This document shows positions 1-9,164 of a stretch of DNA of 64,000 nt, piece by piece (positions within the stretch are counted from its first letter, which is position 1; every line of letters begins with the position of its first letter). The stretch is taken from the NCBI RefSeq assembly GCF_900115145.1, contig NZ_FOVL01000011.1, positions 62,001 to 126,000 on the forward strand, written 5' to 3'. The translations under genes were made by a program, and so were the position numbers. Source of the stretch: Salegentibacter flavus. GTDB taxonomy: Bacteria > Bacteroidota > Bacteroidia > Flavobacteriales > Flavobacteriaceae. A model generated the notes under the pieces. The model did no database searches. It was not told the DNA's origin and saw only the letters and a list, made by a program, of their open reading frames with translations.

Positions 1-336
1 GAAAAACAATTTATGCCCGAAGGTTTCGAGTGGATTGATTACAGCGACGCCGAGAATTCGGTGATAACATTTATCAGAAAAGGAAGTCAGCCAAAAGACA
101 ATTTGATTATTGTGTGTAATCTAACCCCAATTCCGAGGGAAAATTACCGAATCGGACTGCCAGAATCGGGAGAAATCAAAGAGGTTTTCAACAGCGACAA
201 CAAGAAATTCTTCGGAACAGGTGATTATCAGAACAATTCTAAAACTACCACCGCAAAGACCTGGCATTCCAGAAAAAATTCAGCAGTAATAGATATTCCG
301 CCTTTGGCGATGCTTGCTTTTAAATATTCAAATTAG
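1..336 (+). CDS. glgB: 1,4-alpha-glucan branching enzyme, C-terminal fragment
   Basis: The reading frame is open from the first base of the window, so this is the last ~111 codons of a longer gene whose start lies outside. The opening stretch (GFEWIDYSDAENSVITFIRK), then VCNLTPIPRENYRIGLPESG, a NSDN..FFGTGDYQNN segment and a closing PPLAMLAF motif match the C-terminal all-beta domain of bacterial GlgB. GlgB makes alpha-1,6 branches in glycogen. The catalytic GH13 barrel is not visible here. The next gene, an alpha-glucosidase in the same orientation after ~150 nt, fits a storage/maltodextrin gene set. An internal ATG at 13 is not the real start. Confidence 0.9.
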   Translation, partial: EKQFMPEGFEWIDYSDAENSVITFIRKGSQPKDNLIIVCNLTPIPRENYRIGLPESGEIKEVFNSDNKKFFGTGDYQNNSKTTTAKTWHSRKNSAVIDIPPLAMLAFKYSN

Positions 337-485
337 TAAAATACTCCATAGAATGATAGCAGGTTTCAAATTGGCTTGAAAGCCTAATATCGTTATAGTT
401 AATAAACGCTTATAAATATTTTGTGAACCGCAACTTATATATCAGAACTATTCAGTTCTTTTACCGCCCAGTAATATTTTAAATT

Positions 486-2897
486 ATGATCACTAATACC
501 GAGTTAGAACAAAAAGGAAATGCATTTCCTTCCAGGATAATTTCCTTCAGCAAAGATGTTGATCGGCTTGATTTTGCTACAGAAAATGATGTGGCATTGC
601 AAATCACGATACTCAGGGATGGCTTGCTGCGTTTTAGATATTCTACTACCGGTAGGTTTGCCAATGATTTTTCATATGCGATCACTAAACACGCGAGCAT
701 TGGTTACAACCAATTGGATATAGAAGAAAAGGAAGATTGTTACAGCATTACCACTACCAAAATTATCTGTGAAGTTTCCAAAAAGGGTTTAAAAATAAAG
801 ATATATGATCGCGCAGACGGAACATTGATCAACGAGGATGAGCTGGGTTTCCATTGGGAAGAAAGCTACGAGTTTGGTGGTGATATCGTAAAAATGAGCA
901 AAGTTTCGCACGATGGGGAAAGTTATTTTGGACTTGGTGATAAACCGGGGCATTTAAACCTTAAGGGGAAACGCTTTGAAAATTGGGTAACCGATTCTTA
1001 TGCCTACGGAAAAGACACCGATCCTATTTATAAAACTATTCCTTTTTATACCGGGCTTCACAATAAGAAAGCCTACGGAATTTTCTTCGACAACACCTTC
1101 AGGTCTTATTTCGATTTTGCACAGGAACGACGTTTTGTAACCAGCTTCTGGGCGCAGGGGGGCGAGATGAATTATTACTTCATCTATGGCCCTAAAATGA
1201 CCGATGTAGTGGAATACTACACCGATCTTACCGGAAAACCAGATTTACCGCCCCTTTGGGCTTTGGGCTTCCACCAATGCAAATGGAGCTATTACCCGGA
1301 AAGCAAGGTAAAAGAGGTCACTGCTAAATTCAGAGAGCTGAAAATTCCTTGCGATGCTATTTACCTGGATATTGATTATATGGAAGGTTTCAGGTGTTTT
1401 ACCTGGAACAAAGATTATTTTCCCGATCCAAAACGAATGGTTAAGGAACTTGAAGAAGATGGTTTTAAAACGGTGGCTATCATTGACCCGGGAATTAAAA
1501 TTGATAAAAATTACTGGGTTTATAAAGAAGGCCTTGAAAAAGATTATTTCTGTAAACGCGCAGATGGCCCTTATATAAAAGGAAAAGTTTGGCCCGGCGA
1601 ATGTTATTTTCCCGATTTCACAAACCCTGAAGTAAGGGAATGGTGGTCTGGATTATTCAAAGAATTAATTGAAGATATTGGGGTAAAAGGTATCTGGAAC
1701 GATATGAACGAGCCCGCGGTAATGGAGGTCCCGAATAAGACTTTTCCTCACGATGTAAGACACGATTACGACGGAAATCCCTGCAGCCACAGAAAAGCCC
1801 ACAATATTTACGGGATGCAAATGGCAAGGGCAACCTACCAGGGCGTAAAGAAATTCTCTCATCCAAAAAGGCCTTTTGTAATTACAAGAGCGGCGTATTC
1901 GGGCACTCAACGCTACACCTCAACCTGGACAGGAGATAATGTTGCAAATTGGGAACATCTTTGGATTGCCAATGTGCAGGTGCAGCGCCTGGCTATGTCG
2001 GGCTTCTCATTTGCCGGAAGTGATATAGGCGGTTTTGCTGAACAACCCCACGGCGAACTTTATGCCAGGTGGATTCAGTTAGCGACTTTTCATCCTTTCT
2101 TTAGGGTGCATTCTTCCGGGGACCATGGCGATCAGGAACCCTGGACTTTTGATGAAGATATTACCGATATCGTGCGTAAATTTATTGAATTGCGCTACCA
2201 GCTACTACCATATTTGTATACCGCATTCTGGGATTACACCGAAAGAGGTGTGCCTTTAATAAAATCCCTGGTAATGTATGATCAGGAAGACGTTAACACG
2301 CATTATAGAATAGATGAATTTATTTTTGGCAATAGTATTCTTGCCTGTCCGGTTTTAGAGCCTAATGCCCGAGGAAGGCGCATGTATGTGCCACGTGGGA
2401 AGTGGTATAACTACTGGACTGATGAATTAGTGGCAGGCGGTAAAGAAATGTGGGTAGATGCCGATATAGACAGTATGCCTGTTTTCATTAAAGAAGGTGC
2501 TATTATCCCGAAATATCCGGTGCAACAGCACGTAGGTGAGAAAAAGATAGAAGAAATTACCCTAGAGGTTTATTACAAAAAAGGTAAAGAAGATTCACAA
2601 TTCTTTGAAGATGCTCACGACGGGTACGATTACACCAAGGGACGTTTTTGTTTAAGGAGTTTTAAACTTACCGGCAGGAAAAATCAGTTGATTATTCAGC
2701 AACATAAAGAAGGATCTTTTGACGGCGATTGTAAAAATTTAAAATTGCAAATTCACGGATTACCGTTTGAAATAAAAACCATTCAGCTGGATAATGAAAC
2801 CAAATCTTTGGAGCATTTGCAAATCAACGGATGCCTCACTATGATAATAGATGAAAACTTTACGGAATTAGATTTATCCGGGGAAAACGGGGAATAG
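486..2897 (+). CDS. Glycoside hydrolase family 31 alpha-glucosidase
   Basis: An 803-residue GH31 enzyme predicted to release glucose from alpha-linked oligosaccharides. Residues ~400-410 hold the family signature GIWNDMNEPA; D406 is the expected nucleophile. D484 in TGDN is the expected acid/base. SGFSFAGSDIGGF and the HPFFRVHSS stretch that follow are further GH31 active-site landmarks. An N-terminal beta-sandwich (galactose-mutarotase-like) precedes the barrel and beta domains follow it. No signal peptide is visible, so a cytoplasmic enzyme working with the upstream glycogen-branching enzyme is likely. The stop codon abuts the stop of the convergent panE-like gene with no spacer. Exact substrate (maltose, isomaltose, nigerose) cannot be read from sequence. 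Confidence 0.92.
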   Translation: MITNTELEQKGNAFPSRIISFSKDVDRLDFATENDVALQITILRDGLLRFRYSTTGRFANDFSYAITKHASIGYNQLDIEEKEDCYSITTTKIICEVSKKGLKIKIYDRADGTLINEDELGFHWEESYEFGGDIVKMSKVSHDGESYFGLGDKPGHLNLKGKRFENWVTDSYAYGKDTDPIYKTIPFYTGLHNKKAYGIFFDNTFRSYFDFAQERRFVTSFWAQGGEMNYYFIYGPKMTDVVEYYTDLTGKPDLPPLWALGFHQCKWSYYPESKVKEVTAKFRELKIPCDAIYLDIDYMEGFRCFTWNKDYFPDPKRMVKELEEDGFKTVAIIDPGIKIDKNYWVYKEGLEKDYFCKRADGPYIKGKVWPGECYFPDFTNPEVREWWSGLFKELIEDIGVKGIWNDMNEPAVMEVPNKTFPHDVRHDYDGNPCSHRKAHNIYGMQMARATYQGVKKFSHPKRPFVITRAAYSGTQRYTSTWTGDNVANWEHLWIANVQVQRLAMSGFSFAGSDIGGFAEQPHGELYARWIQLATFHPFFRVHSSGDHGDQEPWTFDEDITDIVRKFIELRYQLLPYLYTAFWDYTERGVPLIKSLVMYDQEDVNTHYRIDEFIFGNSILACPVLEPNARGRRMYVPRGKWYNYWTDELVAGGKEMWVDADIDSMPVFIKEGAIIPKYPVQQHVGEKKIEEITLEVYYKKGKEDSQFFEDAHDGYDYTKGRFCLRSFKLTGRKNQLIIQQHKEGSFDGDCKNLKLQIHGLPFEIKTIQLDNETKSLEHLQINGCLTMIIDENFTELDLSGENGE

Positions 2898-3824
2898 TTA
2901 TGAATTCCTAGCCTCACGTTCCATAGGCAGTAAACACTCGTAGATCAATTTATTTACGGGTGTTGAAATATTTAATTTTTCGGCTTCTTTGACTATAAAT
3001 CCGTTGAAATTTTCCAGTTCTGAAGGTCGGCCAGCCATAATATCGCGTTGGGTGGAAGCCGTTGTGCCCGATGGCTGATTTTTAATAATCTCAAAAGCTT
3101 TTTCCAAATGTTCTTCTGCTAACGGAATTCCCTTAGCATTGGCTACCAACTTAATTTCCTGCGCGGTTTTTTGTAATAAATCATACAAATATTCGCTCTC
3201 CCGTATTTTATCTATGGAAACCCTTGTTAATCCGCCAAGGCCACTTATGGTTGCGATGAATAAAAACTTCTTCCAGATTTCCAGGTGAATATTTTCGGGA
3301 ATAAAATTGGCGATTTCAGCTTTATCAAACACCGATTTTAATTGTTGAATTCTTTCTGAATTTGAATTATCAATTTCCCCAAAAGTAATACGCGGTTCAA
3401 ATGAAACGTGTTTTATTTTTCCCGGGTTTTCTACAAAACTCACGATGTGGCAAAGCCCCGCAATTACATTTTTCTTTGGAAGGATTTCCAATAATTTTTC
3501 AACATTATTGGCGCCGTTTTGAAGGGGCAACACTATAGTTTCAGCTGAAATAATAGATTCTAATTTACTGGTTACTTCCTGAATTTGCCAGGATTTTACT
3601 CCCAAAATTACGAGATCGGGAGTAGAAACTTCAGCTAAATTATCGGTCGCGAGTTTGGGTTTCACCTTGAAGTCTCCGTTGATGCTTTCAACTTCGAGTC
3701 CGTTTTCATTAATCGCTTCAAGATGTTTTCCACGGGCAATCATGGTCACGTCAAAACCCGCCTGGGCAAGTTTTCCGCCAAAATAACCGCCAACACCACC
3801 AATTCCAAAGATTAAAATGTTCAT
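2898..3824 (-). CDS. panE: 2-Dehydropantoate 2-reductase (PanE/ApbA family)
   Basis: A 308-residue protein opening with the Rossmann motif GIGGVGGYFGG (residues ~7-17), which binds NADP(H). The family reduces 2-dehydropantoate to pantoate in pantothenate/coenzyme A synthesis. PLQNGANN at ~99 and a C-terminal helical domain with the GRPSELENFNG segment are typical of ApbA. Length is normal. The gene is monocistronic, convergent with the GH31 gene. Bacteroidota often carry several ApbA paralogues, some acting on other 2-oxo acids, so family assignment is firm while the substrate is probable. Confidence 0.85.
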   Translation of the reverse strand: MNILIFGIGGVGGYFGGKLAQAGFDVTMIARGKHLEAINENGLEVESINGDFKVKPKLATDNLAEVSTPDLVILGVKSWQIQEVTSKLESIISAETIVLPLQNGANNVEKLLEILPKKNVIAGLCHIVSFVENPGKIKHVSFEPRITFGEIDNSNSERIQQLKSVFDKAEIANFIPENIHLEIWKKFLFIATISGLGGLTRVSIDKIRESEYLYDLLQKTAQEIKLVANAKGIPLAEEHLEKAFEIIKNQPSGTTASTQRDIMAGRPSELENFNGFIVKEAEKLNISTPVNKLIYECLLPMEREARNS

Positions 3825-3996
3825 ATTATTCGTGCATTTAAAGATAAAAGTAGAATTACCAGACGAACCTACCTAAGGTTTCGCAGTTTCCAGGTGGGAA
3901 AATTTTGTTCTTTACTAATTTTTCCAAACTTTAAACGTTTTAAAGAAATTGAACGCTTAACTTTTTTATTTTTACAAAAAATACCCAGGTCGCCCT

Positions 3997-4875
3997 ATGA
4001 GCACATCTTTTGAAAAGTACCAGAAACGCAGGTTGATTTCTTCTTATTTTTCAGTTGTTATAAGTATCGCTTTGGTACTGTTTTTATTAGGAATGCTGGG
4101 ATTACTGGTGCTCAACACCAAAAAAGTAGCCGATCATTTTAAGGAACAGATCGCCCTAACCGTTTATTTCAAAGATTCAGCTAAAGAAGTAGAAATGGAG
4201 GAGCTCAAGAAAAGCCTCGCCATGGCAGATTATACAAAGTCCACTACTTATGTTTCCAAGGAAGATGCCGCAGAGGCCCACAGTAAGGAAATTGGGGAAG
4301 ACTTTATGGAGTTTTTGGGCTATAACCCCTTGCAGAATTCTATAGATGTATATATGAACGCCGATTATGTTTCGGCAGAACAGGTAGATGAGATCGCTGC
4401 AGAACTTACCGGAAAAAACTTTGTAGATGAAGTAACATATGACAAACCGCTTATTTCCCTTCTAAATGACAACGTAAAGAAAATTAGTTTCTGGGTGCTT
4501 GTCGCCAGTGGGGTGTTCACTTTTATAGCCGTATTGCTTATAAACAGCTCCATTAGACTCTCGGTCTATTCAAAGAGGTTTATTATAAAAACCATGCAAA
4601 TGGTTGGAGCCACAAAAGGTTTTATTAGACGCCCTTTTATCTGGCAAAGCGTAAAGTTAGGGATTATCGGCGCTATTTTGGCCTTAATAGGTATGGCCGC
4701 ATTCCTTTATTATCTGGATAACAGTTTCCCGGAACTCAACCTGGCGGGAGATATTAAAATCCTGGCCGCATTGTTTATCGGAGTATTCCTAACCGGCATT
4801 CTCATAACCTGGCTTAGTACTTTCTTTGCCACTTCCCGTTTTCTGAATTTAAAGACAGACGAGCTTTATTATTAA
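3997..4875 (+). CDS. ftsX: Cell division ABC permease-like protein FtsX
   Basis: A 292-residue membrane protein with one N-terminal transmembrane segment (~residues 17-38), an external domain of ~125 residues, and three C-terminal segments (~165-185, 222-248, 255-280), the FtsX topology. The QMVGATKGFIRRPFIWQS stretch before the third segment is the conserved cytoplasmic loop of the family. FtsX pairs with the ATPase FtsE to control peptidoglycan hydrolases at the division site. No ftsE is adjacent. A TATTTTTA -7-like element lies at 3967-3974, about 20 nt before the ATG, without a convincing -33 box. Confidence 0.9.
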   Translation: MSTSFEKYQKRRLISSYFSVVISIALVLFLLGMLGLLVLNTKKVADHFKEQIALTVYFKDSAKEVEMEELKKSLAMADYTKSTTYVSKEDAAEAHSKEIGEDFMEFLGYNPLQNSIDVYMNADYVSAEQVDEIAAELTGKNFVDEVTYDKPLISLLNDNVKKISFWVLVASGVFTFIAVLLINSSIRLSVYSKRFIIKTMQMVGATKGFIRRPFIWQSVKLGIIGAILALIGMAAFLYYLDNSFPELNLAGDIKILAALFIGVFLTGILITWLSTFFATSRFLNLKTDELYY

Positions 4876-5162
4876 GAAAAAAGCTTCCTGAAGCTTGAAT
4901 TCCCATGCATACAATTTTTAGATCAAATTCAATGATACTTTTGTTACACACTTACAAAGAGCAGAAACCCCTTCAATAAATTGATTTTCAGCATTTTAAA
5001 TCAGTTTCGGTTATTTTTTGTCTTTTTTAGTTGTTTTGATATCCTTCCAAAAAATCTTATTTTTCCTCAAATCAGTACTCAAATCTGCGAAAATCTGACT
5101 GCCGTCATAAATTCTGTAGGATTTCTGCTGCAACTTTGTACCAAACTTAAAAACCTAATGTC
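4876..5162. other. Intergenic region ftsX-yceI, no gene seen
   Basis: This 287-base AT-rich gap contains a small inverted repeat, AAGCTTC/GAAGCTT, just after the ftsX stop (about 4881-4896). It has no T-run, so it is a weak terminator candidate. A CAACTTTG element at 5131-5138 is one mismatch from the TAnnTTTG -7 consensus and could serve the following YceI gene. A short reading frame across 4981-5166 has no recognisable content. Confidence 0.4.
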
Positions 5163-5735
5163 ATGAGAAGTTCAATATCAATCGCACTATTACTTTTTCT
5201 TTTTGTAGTAGGCACAGCCCAAAGTCAGAATTTTAAAATGCAATCCTCTTCCGATATAAAAGTTGAAGGAACATCAAATATTCACGACTGGGAATTAGAC
5301 GCCGAACAAAAATCCGGTAGTGCTGTTTTAGAATCTGAAGACGGTAAAATCACCGGCCTTAAAAGTTTACAGGTAACTATCCCTGCGGAAAGTTTGAAAA
5401 GCGGAAAAGGTGGTATGGACAAGAATACTTACAAAGCTTTAAATACCAAAAAGCACAAAAACATAGAGTTTAATCTGGAACAGGTTAAAGATTTCCAGGA
5501 CGCCGGAAACAACAATTATAAAGTAAAAGGTGTTGGAACATTGAAGATCGCGGGAGCTACTAAGCAAATCCCACTTGATTTCACAATGAACGTTAACGGG
5601 AATAAAATCAAGATTTCTGGAGAAAAAACTCTAAATATGACCGATTTCAAAGTAGACCCTCCTACTGCTATGTTCGGAACCATTACCACCGGGGAGGAAG
5701 TAACTGTTAAATTCACTACAAATTTTACTAAATAA
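5163..5735 (+). CDS. YceI family periplasmic lipocalin-like protein
   Basis: A 190-residue secreted protein with a clear N-terminal signal peptide (cleavage near AQSQ, residues ~19-22). The rest is a single YceI domain: a GTSNIHDWELDAEQKSG start, a VTIPAESLKSG segment, a NTKKHKNIEF segment and a closing DPPTAMFGTITTGEEVTVKF. YceI proteins are beta-barrels binding isoprenoid-like lipids in the periplasm; the physiological ligand is usually unknown. The gene is 34 nt upstream of an outer-membrane barrel gene in the same direction. A second, divergent YceI lies on the far side of that barrel (7169-7747). Confidence 0.88.
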   Translation: MRSSISIALLLFLFVVGTAQSQNFKMQSSSDIKVEGTSNIHDWELDAEQKSGSAVLESEDGKITGLKSLQVTIPAESLKSGKGGMDKNTYKALNTKKHKNIEFNLEQVKDFQDAGNNNYKVKGVGTLKIAGATKQIPLDFTMNVNGNKIKISGEKTLNMTDFKVDPPTAMFGTITTGEEVTVKFTTNFTK

Positions 5736-5769
5736 TCAATCCAATTAAACAATTTAAACAATTAAAAAA

Positions 5770-7041
5770 ATGAAAAACTTAATCAAATATTCAGGAATCG
5801 CGCTCTTAATGGCTGTAGGCTTTCAGGCTCAGGCACAGGAAGTAGAAGTAGAAGTAGAAGTAGAGGAACAAAACAAAACTATTTGGGACAGGGACATACC
5901 TAACTTCAGAGAAGTAGACCAACGTGGAATCAATGATTTTGAAGCACCAAAAGACACCGATACCGAATTTAACGGGGTACAGGTAAGAGTGGGTGGAGCT
6001 TCCACAATACAATTACAGGGACTAAGCCAGGAAAATTCTTCAGGGGAGGACGATCTTGCTGAACTTGGAACTAATTTCAACCTTGCTACCGCCAACCTTG
6101 ACCTTGATGTTCTTTTAGCTCCAGGTATGAGAATGCACTTAAGGACGTATCTTTCTTCTTTACACCACAATGAAGCCTATGTAAAAGGTGGTTACATCCA
6201 GATCGATGGTCTTGAGTGGATCAGCGAAGACCTGGCCGGTGCCATGGACAACTGGAGAATTAAAATTGGTCACATGGAGAACAACTATGGTGACGCTCAC
6301 TTCAGAAGATCTGACAACGCAATGGCCCTTTACAATCCATTCGTAGGAAACTACCTTATGGATAGCTTTACTACAGAAGTTGGTGCTGAAGTATACTACT
6401 TCAACGGACCCTGGTTAGCAATGGCAGGTTTTACTAACAGTACAATTAACCAAAGTTCCAAAAAAAGCGATAGAGATCCTTCTTACCTTGCCAAATTTGG
6501 TTATGACAAGCAAATAAGTGAAGATTTCAGATTTAGATTAACTGGATCTGTATTTCACTCTGGATTCAGACCTGTGGGTTCAAGAGGAGCTACACAATAC
6601 CTTTACAGTGGTGACCGTGCAGGAACAAGATACTACAATGTAATAGAAGGTGATTTCAGAGCTGGTAGAATTAACCCTGCCCAAGGAGAAGAACTTACTT
6701 CTTTCATGATCAACCCATTCGTAAAATTCGGTGGACTTGAGTTCTTTGGAATCTATGAAAATGCATCAACTGAAAATGATGATTGGAATCAAATTGCAGG
6801 TGAGCTTCTATACAGATTTGGTGCAACTGAAGACTTTTACCTAGGTGCACGTTACAATACTGCAAGCAATGATGATGTTTCTGTCAACCGTTTCAACGTA
6901 GGTGGTGGATGGTTCTTGACCAAAAACGTTCTTGCAAAAATTGAATATGTGAACCAGCAGTATAACGACTATCCTGCCGGAACCGTCTATGATGACGCAC
7001 AATTCAACGGATTCAACATTGAAGCAGTAATCAGTTTCTAA
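5770..7041 (+). CDS. Outer-membrane beta-barrel (porin-like) protein
   Basis: A 423-residue protein with a signal peptide ending at QAQAQ (~residue 23), followed by an acidic EVEVEVEVEE stretch encoded by four tandem GAAGTA hexamers. The remainder is alternating polar/aromatic strands ending in EAVISF; a C-terminal phenylalanine is typical of outer-membrane barrels recognised by the BAM complex. Strand-like phrases such as RMHLRTYLSS, WRIKIGHMENNYG and KIEYVNQQYNDY resemble phosphate-selective-porin-like families, but I cannot name the family with certainty. It follows a YceI gene by 34 nt and ends at a strong terminator, so the two are probably co-transcribed. Confidence 0.75.
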   Translation: MKNLIKYSGIALLMAVGFQAQAQEVEVEVEVEEQNKTIWDRDIPNFREVDQRGINDFEAPKDTDTEFNGVQVRVGGASTIQLQGLSQENSSGEDDLAELGTNFNLATANLDLDVLLAPGMRMHLRTYLSSLHHNEAYVKGGYIQIDGLEWISEDLAGAMDNWRIKIGHMENNYGDAHFRRSDNAMALYNPFVGNYLMDSFTTEVGAEVYYFNGPWLAMAGFTNSTINQSSKKSDRDPSYLAKFGYDKQISEDFRFRLTGSVFHSGFRPVGSRGATQYLYSGDRAGTRYYNVIEGDFRAGRINPAQGEELTSFMINPFVKFGGLEFFGIYENASTENDDWNQIAGELLYRFGATEDFYLGARYNTASNDDVSVNRFNVGGGWFLTKNVLAKIEYVNQQYNDYPAGTVYDDAQFNGFNIEAVISF

Positions 7042-7053
7042 GTTGAGAGTGTG

Positions 7054-7095
7054 ACCCCGGGCTTAAACCTTTAAATGGTTTTCCCGGGGTTTTTT
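7054..7095 (+). terminator. Rho-independent terminator after the porin-like gene
   Basis: ACCCCGGG (7054-7061) pairs with CCCGGGGT (7083-7090), with an inner AACC/GGTT pairing in the loop, followed by a run of T at 7090-7095. It lies 12 bases after the stop codon. Confidence 0.9.
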
Positions 7096-7168
7096 ATATC
7101 ATTTTGGCAAGGAATTCGCAGTATTTAAATAGAATTAATTTTTTTTAAATCGCTCAAAAAGAAAACAA

Positions 7169-7747
7169 ATGAAAACCTACCTACTTTTTTTAAGTCTACT
7201 AACATTAAGTGTGGCAGGTTTCGCACAAGCTAATGTGGAAACCCGTGAAATAGAAATCCTGCCAGAAAGCAGTTTAAGTATTTCCGGGAATACCAATATT
7301 AGTCAGTTTGAATGTGATTTCAACACCCTATGTTTTGATAAACAGAACATCACGGTTCATTACTCTTCTAAAGGAGATATTCTTGACTTCAGAAACAGTA
7401 TTCTTCCTTTAGAAAACACTAATTTTGACTGTGGAAACAGAAGAATAAATAAAGATTTCAGGGAACTGCTAAAGACCGAGAAGCACCCGGAAATAATTCT
7501 GAAAATCCAGAAAATTGAAATGAACGGCCAGCAGAATGGCCATGTCACCTTAAATTTTGAGATTGCCGGGAAGAATAAGAATTATCGTTTCCCGGTAAAA
7601 GTCACCGGGGATGATCAACTCTGTTTTGAAGGAAATCTGGCCTTAAACATCAAAGATTTCGACCTGGAAGCTCCAAGCAAAATGTTTGGACTTATTGTGA
7701 TCGAGGAAGAAATAAGCATTAATTTCAAACTCAATATAAAAGCATAA
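7169..7747 (+). CDS. YceI family protein, second copy
   Basis: A 192-residue secreted protein: signal peptide to about AGFAQA (residue 21), then a diverged YceI domain. Visible landmarks are SISGNTNISQFECDF near the start, KTEKHPEIILKIQKIE in the middle and the family-typical end APSKMFGLIVIEEEISINFKL. It differs from the upstream YceI by carrying cysteines (FECDFNTLCF, NFDCGN, QLCFEG) that could form disulfides in the periplasm. Its stop is only 4 nt from the start of the CoA-transferase gene, so the two are very likely one transcript, an unusual pairing. Confidence 0.82.
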   Translation: MKTYLLFLSLLTLSVAGFAQANVETREIEILPESSLSISGNTNISQFECDFNTLCFDKQNITVHYSSKGDILDFRNSILPLENTNFDCGNRRINKDFRELLKTEKHPEIILKIQKIEMNGQQNGHVTLNFEIAGKNKNYRFPVKVTGDDQLCFEGNLALNIKDFDLEAPSKMFGLIVIEEEISINFKLNIKA

Positions 7748-7751
7748 CAAT

Positions 7752-9029
7752 ATGACTAACCTCAAAATTGTCTCTGCGGCTGAAGCTGTCTCGACAGTAA
7801 AATCGGGCGATCGCGTATTTTTTCAGGGAGCTGCAATGACTCCAAATACTTTAATAGATGCTTTAAGCGAAAGATATAAGGAATTAAGTGATGTAGAGAT
7901 CCTGCAAATTCATACTGAAGGAGCCGCTAAGTACACCCAAAAACCATATAGCGATTCCTTTATCACCAACAGCTGTTTTGTAGCCGGAAACGTGAGAGAG
8001 GCTGTAAACTCTTCTATTGGAGCTTATATTCCCATATTTCTTAGTGAAATGCACCTGCTTTTCAGAAAAAATATTTTGCCACTGGATGTGGCTTTCATAC
8101 AGGTCTCCCCACCAGATAAACACGGATATTGTTCTTTGGGAGTTTCAGTAGACATAACTCTTCCGGCCATTCAAACAGCAAAGAAAGTAATTGCACAAAT
8201 CAATCCGCAGGTACCGAGAAGTCACGGCGATGGAAACATTCACATTAGCAATATCGATGCTGCCTGCGAGGTAGATCATCCAATATTTGCATTGAATATT
8301 CCAGCACCCACCGAAATTGAAACCCAAATTGGGCAGCACGTTGCAGGACTTATTGAAGATGGGGCCACCCTGCAAATGGGAATCGGTGGAATTCCCAATG
8401 TAGTCCTAAACAATCTTAAAAATCACCAGCGCCTGGGAATACATACCGAAATGCTTTCAGAAGGGGTCCTGCCACTGGTAGAATCGGGGGTAATTACCGG
8501 CGAAATGAAAGAGATCAAAACCGGGAAAATAGTAACCTGCTTTGCACTGGGATCTCAAAAGCTTTACGATTTCATTGACGATAATCCTATAGTTCATTTT
8601 AAAGAAGCTGGTTATACCAATGATACTGCGATAATTCGCCAGAACCCTAAGGTTACAGCCATAAACAGTGCCCTGGAAATAGATCTTACCGGACAGGTTT
8701 GCGCCGATACCATCGGAAAATATCAATACTCGGGAGTTGGCGGGCAAATGGACTTTATTCGTGGAGCCTCTCTTTCAGAAGGAGGAAAACCCATTATCGC
8801 AATGCCTTCAGTGACCGCAAAAGGAATTTCCAAGATCGTTCCTTACCTAAAGGAAGGAGCCGGCGTAACCACTACCCGGGCTCACGTGCATTACATCGCC
8901 ACCGAATATGGCGTAGTAAATCTCTACGGAAAAAACCTAAAACAACGGGCAAAAGCCTTAATTTCTATAGCTCATCCTGATCACAGGGAAGCCCTGGAAA
9001 AGGAAAATTTTTTGAGATTCAAAAATTAG
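7752..9029 (+). CDS. Acetyl-CoA hydrolase/transferase family (4-hydroxybutyrate CoA-transferase-like)
   Basis: A 425-residue cytoplasmic enzyme of the family I CoA-transferases. Landmarks are SPPDKHGYCSLGVSVD (~115-130), LQMGIGGIPNVVL (~213-225), GIHTEMLSEG (~235), which holds the catalytic glutamate that forms the CoA thioester, and GGQMDFIRGA with TTTRAHVHYIATEYG toward the end. It moves CoA between short-chain acyl groups (acetate, succinate, 4-hydroxybutyrate or similar); the exact pair cannot be told. It is the second gene of a tight pair with a YceI protein and is closed by a strong terminator. Confidence 0.88.
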   Translation: MTNLKIVSAAEAVSTVKSGDRVFFQGAAMTPNTLIDALSERYKELSDVEILQIHTEGAAKYTQKPYSDSFITNSCFVAGNVREAVNSSIGAYIPIFLSEMHLLFRKNILPLDVAFIQVSPPDKHGYCSLGVSVDITLPAIQTAKKVIAQINPQVPRSHGDGNIHISNIDAACEVDHPIFALNIPAPTEIETQIGQHVAGLIEDGATLQMGIGGIPNVVLNNLKNHQRLGIHTEMLSEGVLPLVESGVITGEMKEIKTGKIVTCFALGSQKLYDFIDDNPIVHFKEAGYTNDTAIIRQNPKVTAINSALEIDLTGQVCADTIGKYQYSGVGGQMDFIRGASLSEGGKPIIAMPSVTAKGISKIVPYLKEGAGVTTTRAHVHYIATEYGVVNLYGKNLKQRAKALISIAHPDHREALEKENFLRFKN

Positions 9030-9050
9030 AAAATCTGTAATTTTAGTCTT

Positions 9051-9085
9051 AAAAGCCTGGAAACCTGAAATTCCCAGGCTTTTTG
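9051..9085 (+). terminator. Rho-independent terminator after the CoA-transferase
   Basis: A perfect 10-bp stem, AAAAGCCTGG (9051-9060) with CCAGGCTTTT (9074-9083), continuing into a T-rich tail. Confidence 0.9.
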
Positions 9086-9092
9086 ATTTTTT

Positions 9093-9140
9093 ACTTATGA
9101 CTTGAGTCATAAGTATCCGGCAGCAAGCAGGGTAAATTTA
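9093..9140 (+). promoter_or_regulatory. Crp/Fnr-type operator and promoter for the small membrane protein/globin pair
   Basis: A perfect 9-bp inverted repeat ACTTATGAC-N4-GTCATAAGT (9093-9114) contains the core TGAC-TTGA-GTCA, centre 9103.5. It is followed by TAAATTTA (9133-9140), a near match to the Bacteroidota -7 box TAnnTTTG and itself inside a GGGTAAATTTACCC palindrome. No TTTG -33 box is present at the expected spacing, so the promoter looks activator-dependent. With transcription starting ~5 nt after the -7 box, the palindrome sits near -41.5, the class II position used by Crp/Fnr activators. The same geometry recurs upstream of the uspA-like gene, and a Crp-type regulator is encoded 1.6 kb away. 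Confidence 0.65.
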
Positions 9141-9164
9141 CCCCTAATCTAAAAAATCACTAAA

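Noticed and set aside
4981-5166. A 61-codon frame before the first YceI gene
   Set aside because: Non-ATG start, strongly hydrophobic low-complexity AT-derived composition, no recognisable motif, overlaps the YceI start.
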